Notes: generated by a model not told the origin, from the sequence alone. DNA of 64,000 nucleotides from Curtobacterium sp. SGAir0471 (GCF_005490985.1 NZ_CP027869.1:1674001-1738000); one strand, 5' to 3'; shown: positions 26,065 to 34,972, counted from the stretch's first letter. Numbers and translations are program-made.

Positions 26065-26564
26065 TGGCGCTCGACTCCGGACGGCTGCTCAGGGTGGCGG
26101 CCACCTCGCCCGTGCTCAGTCGGAACATCGTGCAGCTCGCGTGTCTCGACGGCATCGGCGTGCGCTACGTCGATGAGCACCTCGGTCGCGAACCGTTCGC
26201 ATCGACGGCGCGCCCCGGGCACGTCCGTCCTGCCGGATCGACCGCGATCGGCCTCGCAGCCCTGTCGGGGCTCGACCCGGACGCCGCCTCGGCGGTCATC
26301 GCCGCGCTGCCGGCGGCCGACGTCGAGCACGCGACGGCCGCCGTGCCGGAAGCGCGTCAGCGCGGGTACGCGATCGACCCCGGTCGGGTCCACCCGAGTG
26401 TGTTCGGCGTCGCGGTCCCGGTCACCGGGCACCCCGGCTTCGCGCTCGGTGTCCCGCTGGTCGAGGTGCTGCCGCACGCCTGGCGCGTGGAGGCGCGCCG
26501 CTACCAGGAGGTGGTGGCCGCGCTCCGCGCGGCGGTGTCGGTGGTGACGGCCGCGCCGGTGTGA
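26064..26564 (+). CDS. Stand-alone IclR-type effector-binding domain
   Basis: 166 residues that match only the C-terminal ligand-binding half of IclR regulators: GIGVRYVDEHLGREPFASTARPG near 30-55, STAIGLAALSGL near 60, RQRGYAIDPGRVHPSVFGVAVPV near 110-130. There is no HTH domain, and the start overlaps the previous stop by one base, so it was not simply truncated by a start error. It may bind a pathway intermediate and modulate another regulator or an enzyme. Function inferred; the fold assignment is fairly secure. Confidence 0.65.
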   Translation: MALDSGRLLRVAATSPVLSRNIVQLACLDGIGVRYVDEHLGREPFASTARPGHVRPAGSTAIGLAALSGLDPDAASAVIAALPAADVEHATAAVPEARQRGYAIDPGRVHPSVFGVAVPVTGHPGFALGVPLVEVLPHAWRVEARRYQEVVAALRAAVSVVTAAPV

Positions 26565-26580
26565 TCGGTTCAGGACGACC

Positions 26581-26638
26581 GGAACGACGGACGGGAGGCG
26601 CGGTGCCAGCCGGCACCACGCCTCCCGTCCGTCGTTCC
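26581..26638. terminator. Bidirectional palindromic terminator (repeat-family copy)
   Basis: A stem of about 27 bp, starting GGAACGACGGACGGGAGGCG and closing with its complement, with a short CGGTGCC/GGCACC inner stem. It separates the converging IclR-like and RraA genes and belongs to the recurrent GGACGGGAGGC palindrome family. Confidence 0.8.
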
Positions 26639-26642
26639 CGGG

Positions 26643-27287
26643 TCAGACCCGGCGCGCCTCGGCCGCCTCGCGGAAGCGCGCGGCCTCCTCGTCCTTCTCG
26701 GCCTCGATGCGGGCGATCTCCGCGGCACCGGCGAGCACTTCCTCGGCGCGTGCGAGCGGGACGACGATCACACCGTCGGCATCGGCGGCGATGATGTCGC
26801 CGGCGTTCACCACGACCCCGCCGAGGGCGATCGGCGCACCGATCGCGCCGGGTCCGTGCTTGAAGGGGCCGGCGGGGGAGATCCCACGGCTCCAGACGGG
26901 GAACGCGAAGCTGCGGATGATGTCGCGGTCGCGCGCGGCGCCGTCGACCACCGCGCCGACGGCGCCGAACGCCTGGAAGCGCTGCGCGAGGTTGTCGCCC
27001 ATGACCGCGCGGTCGACGTACCCGCCGGCGTTCACGGCGATGAAGTCCCCGGGCTGGATGAGGTCGAGGACCTCGATGAGCGCGAGGTTGTCCCCGGCGA
27101 CGGTCTGCACGGGGAGTGCGCTGCCGACGGCGGCGGCGCCGTCCCACATCGGGGTGATGCCGGCGTCGACGATGCCGATGCGGTCCATCGCGTCACCGAG
27201 GTTGGCGACGGGGTACTCCCGGAACCGCTCGACGAGCTCGGCGGGTGCTCGCGTGATCTCCGGGCTGGTCCGGATGGTGCTGGTCAT
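26643..27287 (-). CDS. RraA/HMG-type aldolase (4-hydroxy-4-methyl-2-oxoglutarate aldolase family)
   Basis: 214 residues of the RraA-like class II aldolase fold. The active-site region reads VNAGGYVDRAVMGDNLAQRFQAFG, and GAVVDGAARDRDIIRSF supplies the conserved Arg-Asp pair that binds pyruvate and metal in HMG/CHA aldolases. Members cleave 4-hydroxy-(4-methyl)-2-oxoglutarate or the 4-carboxy analogue, or decarboxylate oxaloacetate; true RraA proteins inhibit RNase E. Second in an operon behind the glutamate dehydrogenase (39-bp gap), which favours an enzymatic role on a glutamate-derived oxoacid. Confidence 0.8.
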   Translation of the reverse strand: MTSTIRTSPEITRAPAELVERFREYPVANLGDAMDRIGIVDAGITPMWDGAAAVGSALPVQTVAGDNLALIEVLDLIQPGDFIAVNAGGYVDRAVMGDNLAQRFQAFGAVGAVVDGAARDRDIIRSFAFPVWSRGISPAGPFKHGPGAIGAPIALGGVVVNAGDIIAADADGVIVVPLARAEEVLAGAAEIARIEAEKDEEAARFREAAEARRV

Positions 27288-27326
27288 GTTCTCTCGTTTC
27301 TCGGCGATCGTTCGTCAGGTGTTCGG

Positions 27327-28607
27327 TCAGGGGTACAGACCGCGGTTCCGGTGCGCGTCGAGGACCCGCGCGACGGCGATGCGCATCGCGGCCTCGCGGA
27401 GCGTGCCGCCCGCGGTGGTCTGTTCGGCGGAGACGGCGTCCCACGCGCCGAGCATGCGTTCGCGGAGGCGGGACTCCACGGTGTCGAGGGACCAGCGGTA
27501 CGTCTGCTTCGCCTGCACCCACTCGAAGTAGGAGACGATGACGCCGCCCGCGTTCGCGAGGATGTCCGGGACGACGAGCACGTCGCGAGCGGCGAGGTGG
27601 GCGTCAGCGGCGGTGGTGACCGGTCCGTTCGCACCCTCGACGATGATCCGAGCGCGGACACCGCCGACGTTCCCCTCGTGGATGACGCCCTCGACGGCGG
27701 CGGGGACGAGCAGGGTCACCTCGAGTCGGAGGAGTTCGTCGGCGTCGAGCGCGTCCGCTGCGGCGAACCCGACGACGCTCCCGGTCGCGTCCACGTGCGC
27801 GGCGAGTGCCTCGACGTCGAGCCCGTCGGGAGCAAGGACCGCCCCGTACTGGTCGCTCACGGCCGCCACGCGCACGCCGGCCTCGGCGAGGAACCGGGCA
27901 GCGTGCCGGCCGACCTTGCCGAAGCCCTGCACCGCGGCGCTCGCGTTCCGCGGAGCGATGCCCCGCCGTTCGAGCGCGGCCAGGGCGACGAGCGCGACAC
28001 CGCGGCTGGTCGAGGTCGCGCGGCCGAGGGATCCCCCGAGCGCCACGGGCTTGCCGGTGACGACGCTCTGGACGGTGAAGCCGCTGCTGACGGAGAACGT
28101 GTCCATCATCCAGGCCATCGTGCGCTCGTCCGTGCCGACGTCAGGCGCGGGGATGTCCCGGTCCGGCCCGATGACGGGAAGGATCTCGCTCGTGTACCGC
28201 CGCGTCACGCGTTCGATCTCGGCATCGGAGTATCGGCGCGGGTCGATCGCGACGCCGCCCTTCGCGCCGCCGTAGGGCAGGTCGACCAGGGCGCACTTCC
28301 AGGTCATCCACATCGCCAGCGCGCGGACCTCGTCGAGGTCGACCGAGGGGGCGAACCGGACGCCGCCCTTGGCGGGACCCCGCGTGAAGTTGTGCTGGAC
28401 GCGGTAGCCGCGGAAGACCTCGACCGTCCCGTCGTCGCGTCGGAGGGGCACGCCGACGGAGATCTCGCGCCGGGCCTGGGACAGCAGCTGGACGGATCCC
28501 TCGTCGATGTCGAGCGCGGCGGCGGCGTCACGGAGCTGCTCGAGAGCGTCCACGAGGGGGGTGCTCGTGGCGCCGTGCGTGTCGGTGTGCGGGGCGGTGA
28601 TCGTCAT
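27327..28607 (-). CDS. gdhA: Glu/Leu/Phe/Val dehydrogenase (glutamate dehydrogenase)
   Basis: 426 residues. The ELFV dimerisation domain shows RVQHNFTRGPAKGGVRFAP and the catalytic lysine region LPYGGAKGGVAIDP; the Rossmann domain has VQGFGKVGRHAARFLAEAG. It interconverts glutamate (or a substituted glutamate) and the 2-oxoacid with ammonia release. The ATG at 28607 has GGAGGA 5 nt upstream. It is transcribed away from the MFS/Pxp operon from a shared control region with operators B and C. In this setting it probably deaminates the product of the Pxp enzymes. Confidence 0.9.
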   Translation of the reverse strand: MTITAPHTDTHGATSTPLVDALEQLRDAAAALDIDEGSVQLLSQARREISVGVPLRRDDGTVEVFRGYRVQHNFTRGPAKGGVRFAPSVDLDEVRALAMWMTWKCALVDLPYGGAKGGVAIDPRRYSDAEIERVTRRYTSEILPVIGPDRDIPAPDVGTDERTMAWMMDTFSVSSGFTVQSVVTGKPVALGGSLGRATSTSRGVALVALAALERRGIAPRNASAAVQGFGKVGRHAARFLAEAGVRVAAVSDQYGAVLAPDGLDVEALAAHVDATGSVVGFAAADALDADELLRLEVTLLVPAAVEGVIHEGNVGGVRARIIVEGANGPVTTAADAHLAARDVLVVPDILANAGGVIVSYFEWVQAKQTYRWSLDTVESRLRERMLGAWDAVSAEQTTAGGTLREAAMRIAVARVLDAHRNRGLYP

Positions 28608-28627
28608 GGATTCCTCCGCTGAAGAGA

Positions 28628-28643
28628 TGAGAACGCTTTCGCA
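28628..28643. promoter_or_regulatory. Operator B of the catabolic regulon
   Basis: On the minus strand it reads TGCGAAAGCGTTCTCA, matching TGMGA-N6-TCTCA and 13 of 16 bases of operator A. It lies 20 bp upstream of the glutamate dehydrogenase start. Both this site and operator A continue into GTTACG. Confidence 0.6.
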
Positions 28644-28709
28644 GTTACGAGCCCAGTGTGCCCCGCGTGCCTGGTCGTCGCAAGGGGGATGCGCGTTGCT
28701 CGGCAGGAC

Positions 28710-28736
28710 GAAACACGGCGGAAACATGGCTTTTAC
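28710..28736 (+). promoter_or_regulatory. GlnR-like nitrogen box
   Basis: Three half-sites with exact 11-bp spacing: GAAAC-N6-GAAAC-N6-TTTAC. GlnR of actinobacteria recognises GTnAC/GAAAC half-sites spaced by six bases. It lies between the divergent glutamate dehydrogenase and transporter genes, where nitrogen control would make sense. Occurrence by chance cannot be ruled out. Confidence 0.4.
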
Positions 28737-28756
28737 CTGGCCGTTCGCTCCGGGGA

Positions 28757-28788
28757 TTGACCCGATCTGAACTGCGACCCTATTCTCA
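28757..28788 (+). promoter_or_regulatory. Promoter of the MFS-pxp operon with operator C
   Basis: A -35 TTGACC (28757-28762) and a -10 TATTCT (28781-28786) are separated by 18 bp. Operator C, TGCGACCCTATTCTCA (28773-28788), overlaps the spacer and -10, so a bound repressor would block RNA polymerase. Confidence 0.6.
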
Positions 28789-29017
28789 ACTACGAGTCAA
28801 TTCGCACTCACTGCAATCCGGCCACCGCCGTTCGGACGCTCAGGAGGACACCATGCACCGTCCCGCGTCCGTTCCGCGACCGATCTCGTCTGGTCACGAA
28901 CCGGACGCCGTTGGCGTACCCGCGGACGGCAGCGTTGCCGTGCGTGCATTGGCGTGTGCAGGCGCCACCTCCCACACTGATAGCAAGCCCCACGGGGCTC
29001 TCCCGAGAGAAGATGAC

Positions 29018-30355
29018 ATGAGCGCAGCAGAACGGCTCGACACGACGCAGGTCGGAGTGCTCACCGCGGACGGCAAGGTGGTCCGCCGGGCAACCGTCGC
29101 CGGCGCGGTCGGTTCCTTCGTCGAGTGGTACGACTACGGCATCTACGGTCTGCTCACCACCTACATCGCGATCAGCCTGATCGGCGGTGCCGAGTCGGGC
29201 GCGCTGCTCCTGACGAACATCGGCTTCCTGGTGAGCTTCGTGGCCCGCCCCTTCGGGAGCGTGATCTGCGGGTACCTCGGCGACAGGATCGGCAGGAAGG
29301 CGTTGCTGTCCACGCTCCTCCTGCTCATCTCCGCGTCGACTCTGTGCATCGGCCTCATCCCGTCGCACGCCGTCATCGGGATCGCGGCGCCGATCGTCCT
29401 CCTCGCCCTCCGGGTCCTGCAGGGTTTCTCGGCGGGCGGCGAGGTCGCCGGGGCGATGTCCTTCGTCGGCGAGTACGCGCGGGACGCCGTCCGCAACTAC
29501 TCCATGAGCTTCATCGCGGTCGGCTCCTTCTTCGCGCTGCTGTTCGGGAGCACCTTCTCCGCAGTCCTCATCACCACGCTGGGTGACGCGACCATGGAGG
29601 CCTGGGCCTGGCGGATCCCCTTCCTGTTCGCCGCACCGCTCGGCTACGTCGGGTTCTACATCCGCCGTCGCATGGAGGAGACCCCGCACTTCGAGGCGCT
29701 GCGTGAGCGCAAGGCCGTCGCCCGCAACCCGCTCCGTACCGCCTTCACCTCGCGCCGCCACATCGCGGCCATCGTCCTGACGATCTTCCTGCCCGCTCTG
29801 AACGGGCCGGGCTACTACCTGCTGTTCGCCTACATGCCGACCTACCTGAAGACCCAGCTCGGCGAAGCGCACAACTTCACGATGGTGAAGGCACTGCTCG
29901 TCACGGCCTGCGCACTGGTCGCGATCATCATCGCCATCCCGCTCATGGCCCGACTCTCCGACCGCATCGGCCGGAAGCCCGTCCTCATCATCTCCGCCGC
30001 CGCGATGGCGGTCGTCTCCTACCCGATGTTCGTGATGCTCGCCACGGGCGAGTTCGCGCTCGCCGCCGTCGGGGCCGTCGTGCTCGCCGTCGCGTTCTCC
30101 GGGCACGCCGCGGTCATCCACACGGTGCTCACCGAGATGTTCCCGACGACCGTCCGGTACAGCGCGTACAGCATCGGCTTCAGCCTCAGCACCATCATCT
30201 TCGGTGGCAGCGCACCGCTCGTCATGACCGCGGTCATCAACGCGACCGGCAGCAGCCTCGTCCCGGCGTTCGCGTCGATCATCACGGCGCTGATCACCCT
30301 GATCAGCTGCTTCTTCCTCCGGGAGACGAAGGGCCAGCCGCTCCGCGTCGAGTGA
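29018..30355 (+). CDS. MFS metabolite:H+ symporter (uptake)
   Basis: 445 residues of the metabolite:H+ symporter group (ShiA/ProP-like): GSFVEWYDYGIYGLL at helix 1, GYLGDRIGRKALL between helices 2 and 3, and ARLSDRIGRKPVLI between 8 and 9; 12 membrane helices. It imports an organic acid or amino-acid-like compound. ATG 29018 fits the family, but an in-frame ATG at 28853 has a much better ribosome site (AGGAGG) and would add 55 residues; a GC-rich hairpin (28985-28999) lies between them. First gene of an operon with pxpABC, so the likely cargo is the lactam substrate. Confidence 0.85.
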   Translation: MSAAERLDTTQVGVLTADGKVVRRATVAGAVGSFVEWYDYGIYGLLTTYIAISLIGGAESGALLLTNIGFLVSFVARPFGSVICGYLGDRIGRKALLSTLLLLISASTLCIGLIPSHAVIGIAAPIVLLALRVLQGFSAGGEVAGAMSFVGEYARDAVRNYSMSFIAVGSFFALLFGSTFSAVLITTLGDATMEAWAWRIPFLFAAPLGYVGFYIRRRMEETPHFEALRERKAVARNPLRTAFTSRRHIAAIVLTIFLPALNGPGYYLLFAYMPTYLKTQLGEAHNFTMVKALLVTACALVAIIIAIPLMARLSDRIGRKPVLIISAAAMAVVSYPMFVMLATGEFALAAVGAVVLAVAFSGHAAVIHTVLTEMFPTTVRYSAYSIGFSLSTIIFGGSAPLVMTAVINATGSSLVPAFASIITALITLISCFFLRETKGQPLRVE

Positions 30356-30402
30356 CACCCGTCCGACACCGCTCCACCAGCACCACCATGAAGGAGGGCC
30401 CC

Positions 30403-31209
30403 ATGGCCACCGCATCCGTCGCCGTCGTCGCAGACCTCGGTGAGAGCTTCGGCAACTACACCATCGGCGACGACGAGGCCCTGCTCGGGCTCGTCACCGC
30501 GTCGAACATCGCCTGCGGCTTCCACGCCGGTGACCCCCGCGTGATCGACGCGACGGTCGCGGAGTGCGTGCGACGCGGCATCGAGCTCGGCGCGCACCCG
30601 GGCTACCCCGACCTGGTCGGCTTCGGTCGTCGCCTGATCGAGGCGTCCGAGGAGGAGATCCGCACCGACGTGCTCTACCAGATCGGTGCGCTCGACGCCT
30701 TCGCCCGGGTGCACGGCGGGAAGATCAGCCACGTCGCGCCGCACGGACGGATGGGCAGCATCGCGCAGACGGACGCGAAGCACGCTCGTGCGATCACCGA
30801 CGCGGTCGCCGCCTACGACCCGAGCTACATCGTCATCTGCCAGAACGGTCTCCTCGCCGAGGAGTCCCGGAAGCGTGACCTGCAGGTCGGGTACGTGTTC
30901 CTCGCGGACCGCGGGTACGGCGCGGACGGCATGCCGGTCCCGCGGTCGCACCCGGGCGGGCTCCTGCACGACCCCGAGGAGATCGGCCGACGCGTCGTCC
31001 AGGTCGTGACCGAGGGGACCGTCGTGACGGTCGACGGCGAGACGGTGCCGCTCGGACACGACGCGGACGTGGTGCTGCTGCACGGCGACCACCCGCAGGT
31101 GCTCGAGAACGGCACCGCGCTGCGTCGGGCGCTCGAGGCCGCCGGCATCCGCGCCACGGGCCTGCAGGAGGTCCTCGCCGAGAAGCGCGCGGCGGTCGCC
31201 GCGAAGTGA
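30403..31209 (+). CDS. pxpA: 5-oxoprolinase subunit PxpA (LamB/YcsF family)
   Basis: 268 residues opening with DLGESFGNYTIGDDEALLGLVTASNIACGFHAGDP, the LamB/YcsF signature with metal and substrate residues, followed by HPGYPDLVGFGRR and a long TIM-barrel-like body (SHVAPHGRMGS, ADRGYGADGMPVPR). With PxpB and PxpC it hydrolyses 5-oxoproline to glutamate at the expense of ATP. AAGGAGG precedes the ATG, and the stop overlaps the pxpB start (GTGA). The transporter gene ends 47 bp upstream. Confidence 0.93.
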   Translation: MATASVAVVADLGESFGNYTIGDDEALLGLVTASNIACGFHAGDPRVIDATVAECVRRGIELGAHPGYPDLVGFGRRLIEASEEEIRTDVLYQIGALDAFARVHGGKISHVAPHGRMGSIAQTDAKHARAITDAVAAYDPSYIVICQNGLLAEESRKRDLQVGYVFLADRGYGADGMPVPRSHPGGLLHDPEEIGRRVVQVVTEGTVVTVDGETVPLGHDADVVLLHGDHPQVLENGTALRRALEAAGIRATGLQEVLAEKRAAVAAK

Positions 31210-31934
31210 CCGGCATCACTGCGATCCCGTTCGGGGACGCCGCGGTCATGGTCGCCGGCGTCCCCGGTCCGGACGGTCGTGCCCGGGTCCGGAGCATCGG
31301 CAGGCTGCTCGAGGACCGCACCCCGCACGGGGTGACGGAGCTGGTGGCCGGCCTGGACTCGCTCCTCGTGCGGTACGACCCGCTGCGGACCACCGCGGAG
31401 AGCATCACGGACCTGCTCGGTCTCCTCGACGAGGGTGTCGTCGAGGAGGCCGAGCAGCGGGGCGCGCCGGGGCGGGTCTTCACGATCCCGGTCGTCTTCG
31501 ACGCCGGCGCCGGCCCGGACCTCGAGCCCGTGGCGGCCGAGCTCGGGCAGACCGTGGACCGGCTCGTCGACGACATCGGCGGGACGACGTTCGAGGTCGT
31601 CCTGCTGGCGGCCGGCATGGCCCCGATGATGGAGGGCGGGCACTTCGCCCGCCCCGTGCGCCGTGCGACGCAGCCGCGCACGAACGTCCCGCCCGGATCG
31701 ATCATGATCGCCGGGCAGAACGCGATCATCCAGCCGTTCCCCGGGCCAACCGGGTGGCGCGTCGTCGGACGGACACCCCACGTCGTCGTCGACATCGCAC
31801 GCGCCGACGCCGCTGCGATCCTCCCCGGCGACCGGGTGCGGTTCGTGCCGGTCAGCCGCGACGAGGCCGTGCGCCTCGAGGGGACCTTCCTCGAACCCGA
31901 TGCCGCAACCGATGCCGAGGGGGCCGCGCGATGA
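31206..31934 (+). CDS. pxpB: 5-oxoprolinase subunit PxpB (allophanate-hydrolase subunit 1 family)
   Basis: 242 residues starting at GTG. The family features are an N-terminal GDAAVMVAG segment, LVAGLDSLLVRYDP, and a C-terminal cyclophilin-like domain with GGTTFEVVLLAAGMAPMMEGG, PRTNVPPGSIMIAGQNAIIQPFPGPTGWRVVGRTP. PxpB forms a heteromer with PxpC that drives ATP-dependent opening of the lactam ring. Four-base overlaps with pxpA and pxpC fix its place in the operon. Confidence 0.92.
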   Translation: MTGITAIPFGDAAVMVAGVPGPDGRARVRSIGRLLEDRTPHGVTELVAGLDSLLVRYDPLRTTAESITDLLGLLDEGVVEEAEQRGAPGRVFTIPVVFDAGAGPDLEPVAAELGQTVDRLVDDIGGTTFEVVLLAAGMAPMMEGGHFARPVRRATQPRTNVPPGSIMIAGQNAIIQPFPGPTGWRVVGRTPHVVVDIARADAAAILPGDRVRFVPVSRDEAVRLEGTFLEPDAATDAEGAAR

Positions 31935-32926
31935 CGCACGAAGTACGCCTGGACGTCGTGGACGCCGGTTGGTCGACCACGTTCCAGGACCAGGGCCGAC
32001 GCGGATCCGAACGACTCGGGGTCCCCACCGGGGGCAGCGCAGACCAGCACGCGGCAGCCGTCGCGAACGTCCTCGTGGGGAACGACCGGGACGCGACGCT
32101 CCTCGAGGTCCTGGGGGAGTTCTCCCTCGTGCCCTCGAACGACCTTCTCGTGGCCGCGACGGGTGCGGTGGGTCGTGTGCTCGTCGGCGAGCACGCGGCG
32201 GACACGTGGTCCCCGGTGGTGGTGCCCGCCGGCACCGAGCTCCGACTGCTGCCCGGACCGGAGGGCGCGCGCAGCTACCTCGCGATCGCCGGGGCCCTGC
32301 GCGCGGACCGGTTCCTCGGCAGTGCTGCGCCCGACCTCCGGATGGGGTTCGCGCAGCGGGTCGTCCACGGCGACCAGCTCACGGTGGACACCGACTTCGC
32401 CGGCTTCCGACAGCCGCACTTCGACCACGCCCTGTTCCGCCTGCCGGTCCCGGTCCGCAGGCCGGCTGCCGGGACCTGGACGGTCGACCTGGTGCCCGGC
32501 CCGGACAGCGGGATCCCCGGGATCGGGGAACTGGTCGCGGCGTCCGAGTACACCGTGACGCCGCAGTCGGACCACGTCGGTGTGCGACTGGACGGCCCGG
32601 TCCTGCACCCGGCGGACGGCGCGGAGATCGTCTCCCACGGCGTGCCGATCGGTGCGGTCGAGGTGCCCCACGGTGACGAGCTGATCATCCTGGGCCGCTA
32701 CCGGACGGTGACGGCGGGCTACCCGATCATCGCGTTCGCCACCACCGCGAGCCAGTCGCTGCTCGGTCAGGTGACCCCCGGTCGGACGCTCCGGTTCCGC
32801 TGGACGGACCGCGGGCGGGCCCGGCAGGTGCTGTGGCAGGAGGAGACCGCCGTCCGCACGCTCGAGGACGCAGTCGCGGACGTCTTCCGTGCCGTCGGGT
32901 TGCCGCGACACCGCCGCGACGCTTGA
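31931..32926 (+). CDS. pxpC: 5-oxoprolinase subunit PxpC (allophanate-hydrolase subunit 2 family)
   Basis: 331 residues. It opens TTFQDQGRRGSERLGVPTGGSADQHAA (subunit-2 signature) and contains EVLGEFSLV, DHVGVRLDGPV and QVTPGRTLRFRW in the expected order. Partner of PxpB. The ATG overlaps the pxpB stop; a longer open frame to 31754 is a reading of pxpB in another frame. The operon ends here; the next gene has its own operator and promoter. Confidence 0.92.
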   Translation: MTHEVRLDVVDAGWSTTFQDQGRRGSERLGVPTGGSADQHAAAVANVLVGNDRDATLLEVLGEFSLVPSNDLLVAATGAVGRVLVGEHAADTWSPVVVPAGTELRLLPGPEGARSYLAIAGALRADRFLGSAAPDLRMGFAQRVVHGDQLTVDTDFAGFRQPHFDHALFRLPVPVRRPAAGTWTVDLVPGPDSGIPGIGELVAASEYTVTPQSDHVGVRLDGPVLHPADGAEIVSHGVPIGAVEVPHGDELIILGRYRTVTAGYPIIAFATTASQSLLGQVTPGRTLRFRWTDRGRARQVLWQEETAVRTLEDAVADVFRAVGLPRHRRDA

Positions 32927-32957
32927 CGCGCCTCTCTCAAATGAGAGATGATTCTCA
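32923..32957 (+). promoter_or_regulatory. Promoter and operator D ahead of the SDR-aminotransferase-TetR operon
   Basis: A -35 TTGACG (32923-32928), 18-bp spacer and weak -10 GATGAT (32947-32952). Operator D, TGAGAGATGATTCTCA (32942-32957), overlaps the -10 and fits TGMGA-N6-TCTCA. A second overlapping palindrome CTCTCAAATGAGAG occupies 32934-32947. Confidence 0.6.
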
Positions 32958-32979
32958 CATAAGGAACGCGAGGGACGAC

Positions 32980-33792
32980 ATGGAATCTCTGGTCGGCAAG
33001 GTGGCACTCGTCACCGGGGCAGGCACCGGAATGGGGCGCGAGACGGCGTTGCTGCTCGCCCGGGACGGTGCGCACGTCGCGCTCGTCGGGCGTCGGCCCG
33101 GCCCGCTCGACGAGGTCGCCGGCCTGATCCGTGACGGCGGTGGGACCGCGGTCACCATCGCCGAGGACGTCGCCGCAGCGGGGGGCGCCGGCCGCGTCGT
33201 GGGCGCGGTGCACGACGCGCTCGGTCCGGTCGACCTGCTCGTCCACGCGGCCGGCAGTTCGAGTTCGGTGCAGAACGCACGGTGGGTGACCGAGGCCGAG
33301 TGGCGGGGCGTGATCGACGTCAACCTCACGGCGGTGCACCTGCTCACCCAGGCCGTGCTGGGCGACCTGCTGCGGAAGGGTGACGGCACCGTCATCACGA
33401 TCTCCTCGCTCGCGGCCGTCAACCCGAACCTCCTCGGTGGTGCTGCCTACGGCGCCGCGAAGGCCGGCGTCCGAAACTACATGACGTTCCTGCACAACAC
33501 GTTCCGCGCCGAGGGACTCCGCGCGGTGACGGTCCTCCCGGGCGAGGCGGACACCCCGATCCTCGACGGCCGTGCGCGTCCGCCCGCGCCCGAGGAGCGC
33601 GTGCACATGCTCCGCCCGGAAGACGTCGCAGAGACGGTCCGACTGGTCGCGGCGCTCCCGCAGCGGGCCGTCGTCCAGGAGCTCGTTATCGCCCCCACCC
33701 GCCAACGCGACACCAGTGTCGACCTCGAGATCAGCCGGAACACCGGCGCTCCCGCGGTGGACACCGACCAGGAAGACCACGGAAACGCATGA
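32980..33792 (+). CDS. Short-chain dehydrogenase/reductase
   Basis: 270 residues of a classical SDR: TGAGTGMGRETALLLA (NAD(P) glycine motif, residues 11-26), NVNLTA-type DVNLTAVHLL, catalytic Ser in ITISSLAAVN and YGAAKAGVRNY supplying Tyr-x-x-x-Lys. It would oxidise or reduce a hydroxy/keto intermediate of the pathway. First gene after operator D; the stop overlaps the aminotransferase ATG (ATGA). Confidence 0.87.
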   Translation: MESLVGKVALVTGAGTGMGRETALLLARDGAHVALVGRRPGPLDEVAGLIRDGGGTAVTIAEDVAAAGGAGRVVGAVHDALGPVDLLVHAAGSSSSVQNARWVTEAEWRGVIDVNLTAVHLLTQAVLGDLLRKGDGTVITISSLAAVNPNLLGGAAYGAAKAGVRNYMTFLHNTFRAEGLRAVTVLPGEADTPILDGRARPPAPEERVHMLRPEDVAETVRLVAALPQRAVVQELVIAPTRQRDTSVDLEISRNTGAPAVDTDQEDHGNA

Positions 33793-34949
33793 CCACGACG
33801 ACAGCCACCACGTTCGACGCCTCCCACGCAGTGCAGCGTGTGGTGGCAGCATCCCGTCGGGTGCAGCAGCCGCAGTCCAGCGGGGACCTCGTGTCGCTCG
33901 CGATGGGCGAGCCGGACTTCGACACGCCCGCGCAGGTGGTCGACGCCGCGGCGGCCGCGCTGCGCGCCGGTCGGACCCATTACTCGCCGCTCTACGGTGA
34001 GCCCACCCTGCGCCAGGCGCTGGCGGAGCGCATCGGGCGACTGGCCGACCGGTCCGTCGACGTCGGCGACGTCCTCGTGACCCACGGCGGCACCGGCGGA
34101 CTCACCGCGGCCATCCTCGCGATCGTCGACCCCGGTGACCGGGTCGTGATCCCGGACCCCACCTACTCGCTCTACGCCGACCTGATCAGCCTCGCCGGCG
34201 GCATCGTCGTCCCGGTCCCGCTCGGGCCCGATCTGCACTGGGACCTCGACACACTCGACGCCGCGCTCGTGGACGCGAAGCTCTTCGTGTTCTGCAACCC
34301 GGGCAACCCGACGGGCATCGTGCACTCGCGTGCCGAGCTCGAGCGACTCGGCGCCGCGCTCGAGGGCACCGACACCATCGTCCTGAGCGACGAGGCCTAC
34401 TCCGACCTCACGTTCACGGGTGAGCCGTTCACCTCCGCGCTGGAGGTCGCTTCGCTCGTCGACCGGACCGTGTACTGCCAGACGTTCTCCAAGAGCTACG
34501 CCATGACCGGCTGGCGCGTCGGGTACCTGTGGGGCCCCAGCGCGATCATCGCGGCGGCCGCGCGCATCCACAACACCGCGAACGGTTCCATGAACACCGC
34601 GGTGCAGGACGCCGCCCTCGTGGCGCTCGAGACGTGCGACGAGGACATCGCCCGCATGCACGAGGCGTACGCGCGTCGCCGCTCCCTGATGGCCGACGGC
34701 CTGGCCGCCATCCCGGGGCTCGACGTCAGCTCGCCGGAGGGTGCGTTCTACCTCTTCCCGCGGTACGACCTGGACCTGCCGAGCGTCGAGCTCGTCGGCC
34801 GGTTGCGCGAGCTGGGCGTCGCGGTCCGGCCGGGTGCCGAGTTCGGTGCCGCCGGTGAGCACCACCTGCGTCTCTCCTACGCCGCGTCGGACGACGCGAT
34901 CACCGCCGGCGTCGCTCGGCTCGCTTCCGCGTTCGAAGCACTACGCTGA
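33789..34949 (+). CDS. Class I/II PLP-dependent aminotransferase
   Basis: 386 residues of the AAT_I fold. PLP-binding features: THGGTGGLTAAILAI, FCNPGNPTGIVHS (Asn and Pro), SDEAYSDL (Asp and Tyr), and the Schiff-base lysine in TFSKSYAMTGWRVGYL. The C-terminus has LRLSYAASDDAI with the substrate-carboxylate arginine. It would transaminate the glutamate-type product to its 2-oxoacid. Coupled to the SDR and followed by the TetR gene after 23 bp. Confidence 0.92.
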   Translation: MTTTTATTFDASHAVQRVVAASRRVQQPQSSGDLVSLAMGEPDFDTPAQVVDAAAAALRAGRTHYSPLYGEPTLRQALAERIGRLADRSVDVGDVLVTHGGTGGLTAAILAIVDPGDRVVIPDPTYSLYADLISLAGGIVVPVPLGPDLHWDLDTLDAALVDAKLFVFCNPGNPTGIVHSRAELERLGAALEGTDTIVLSDEAYSDLTFTGEPFTSALEVASLVDRTVYCQTFSKSYAMTGWRVGYLWGPSAIIAAAARIHNTANGSMNTAVQDAALVALETCDEDIARMHEAYARRRSLMADGLAAIPGLDVSSPEGAFYLFPRYDLDLPSVELVGRLRELGVAVRPGAEFGAAGEHHLRLSYAASDDAITAGVARLASAFEALR

Positions 34950-34972
34950 CATCGACGACGTCGAGGAGAGCC

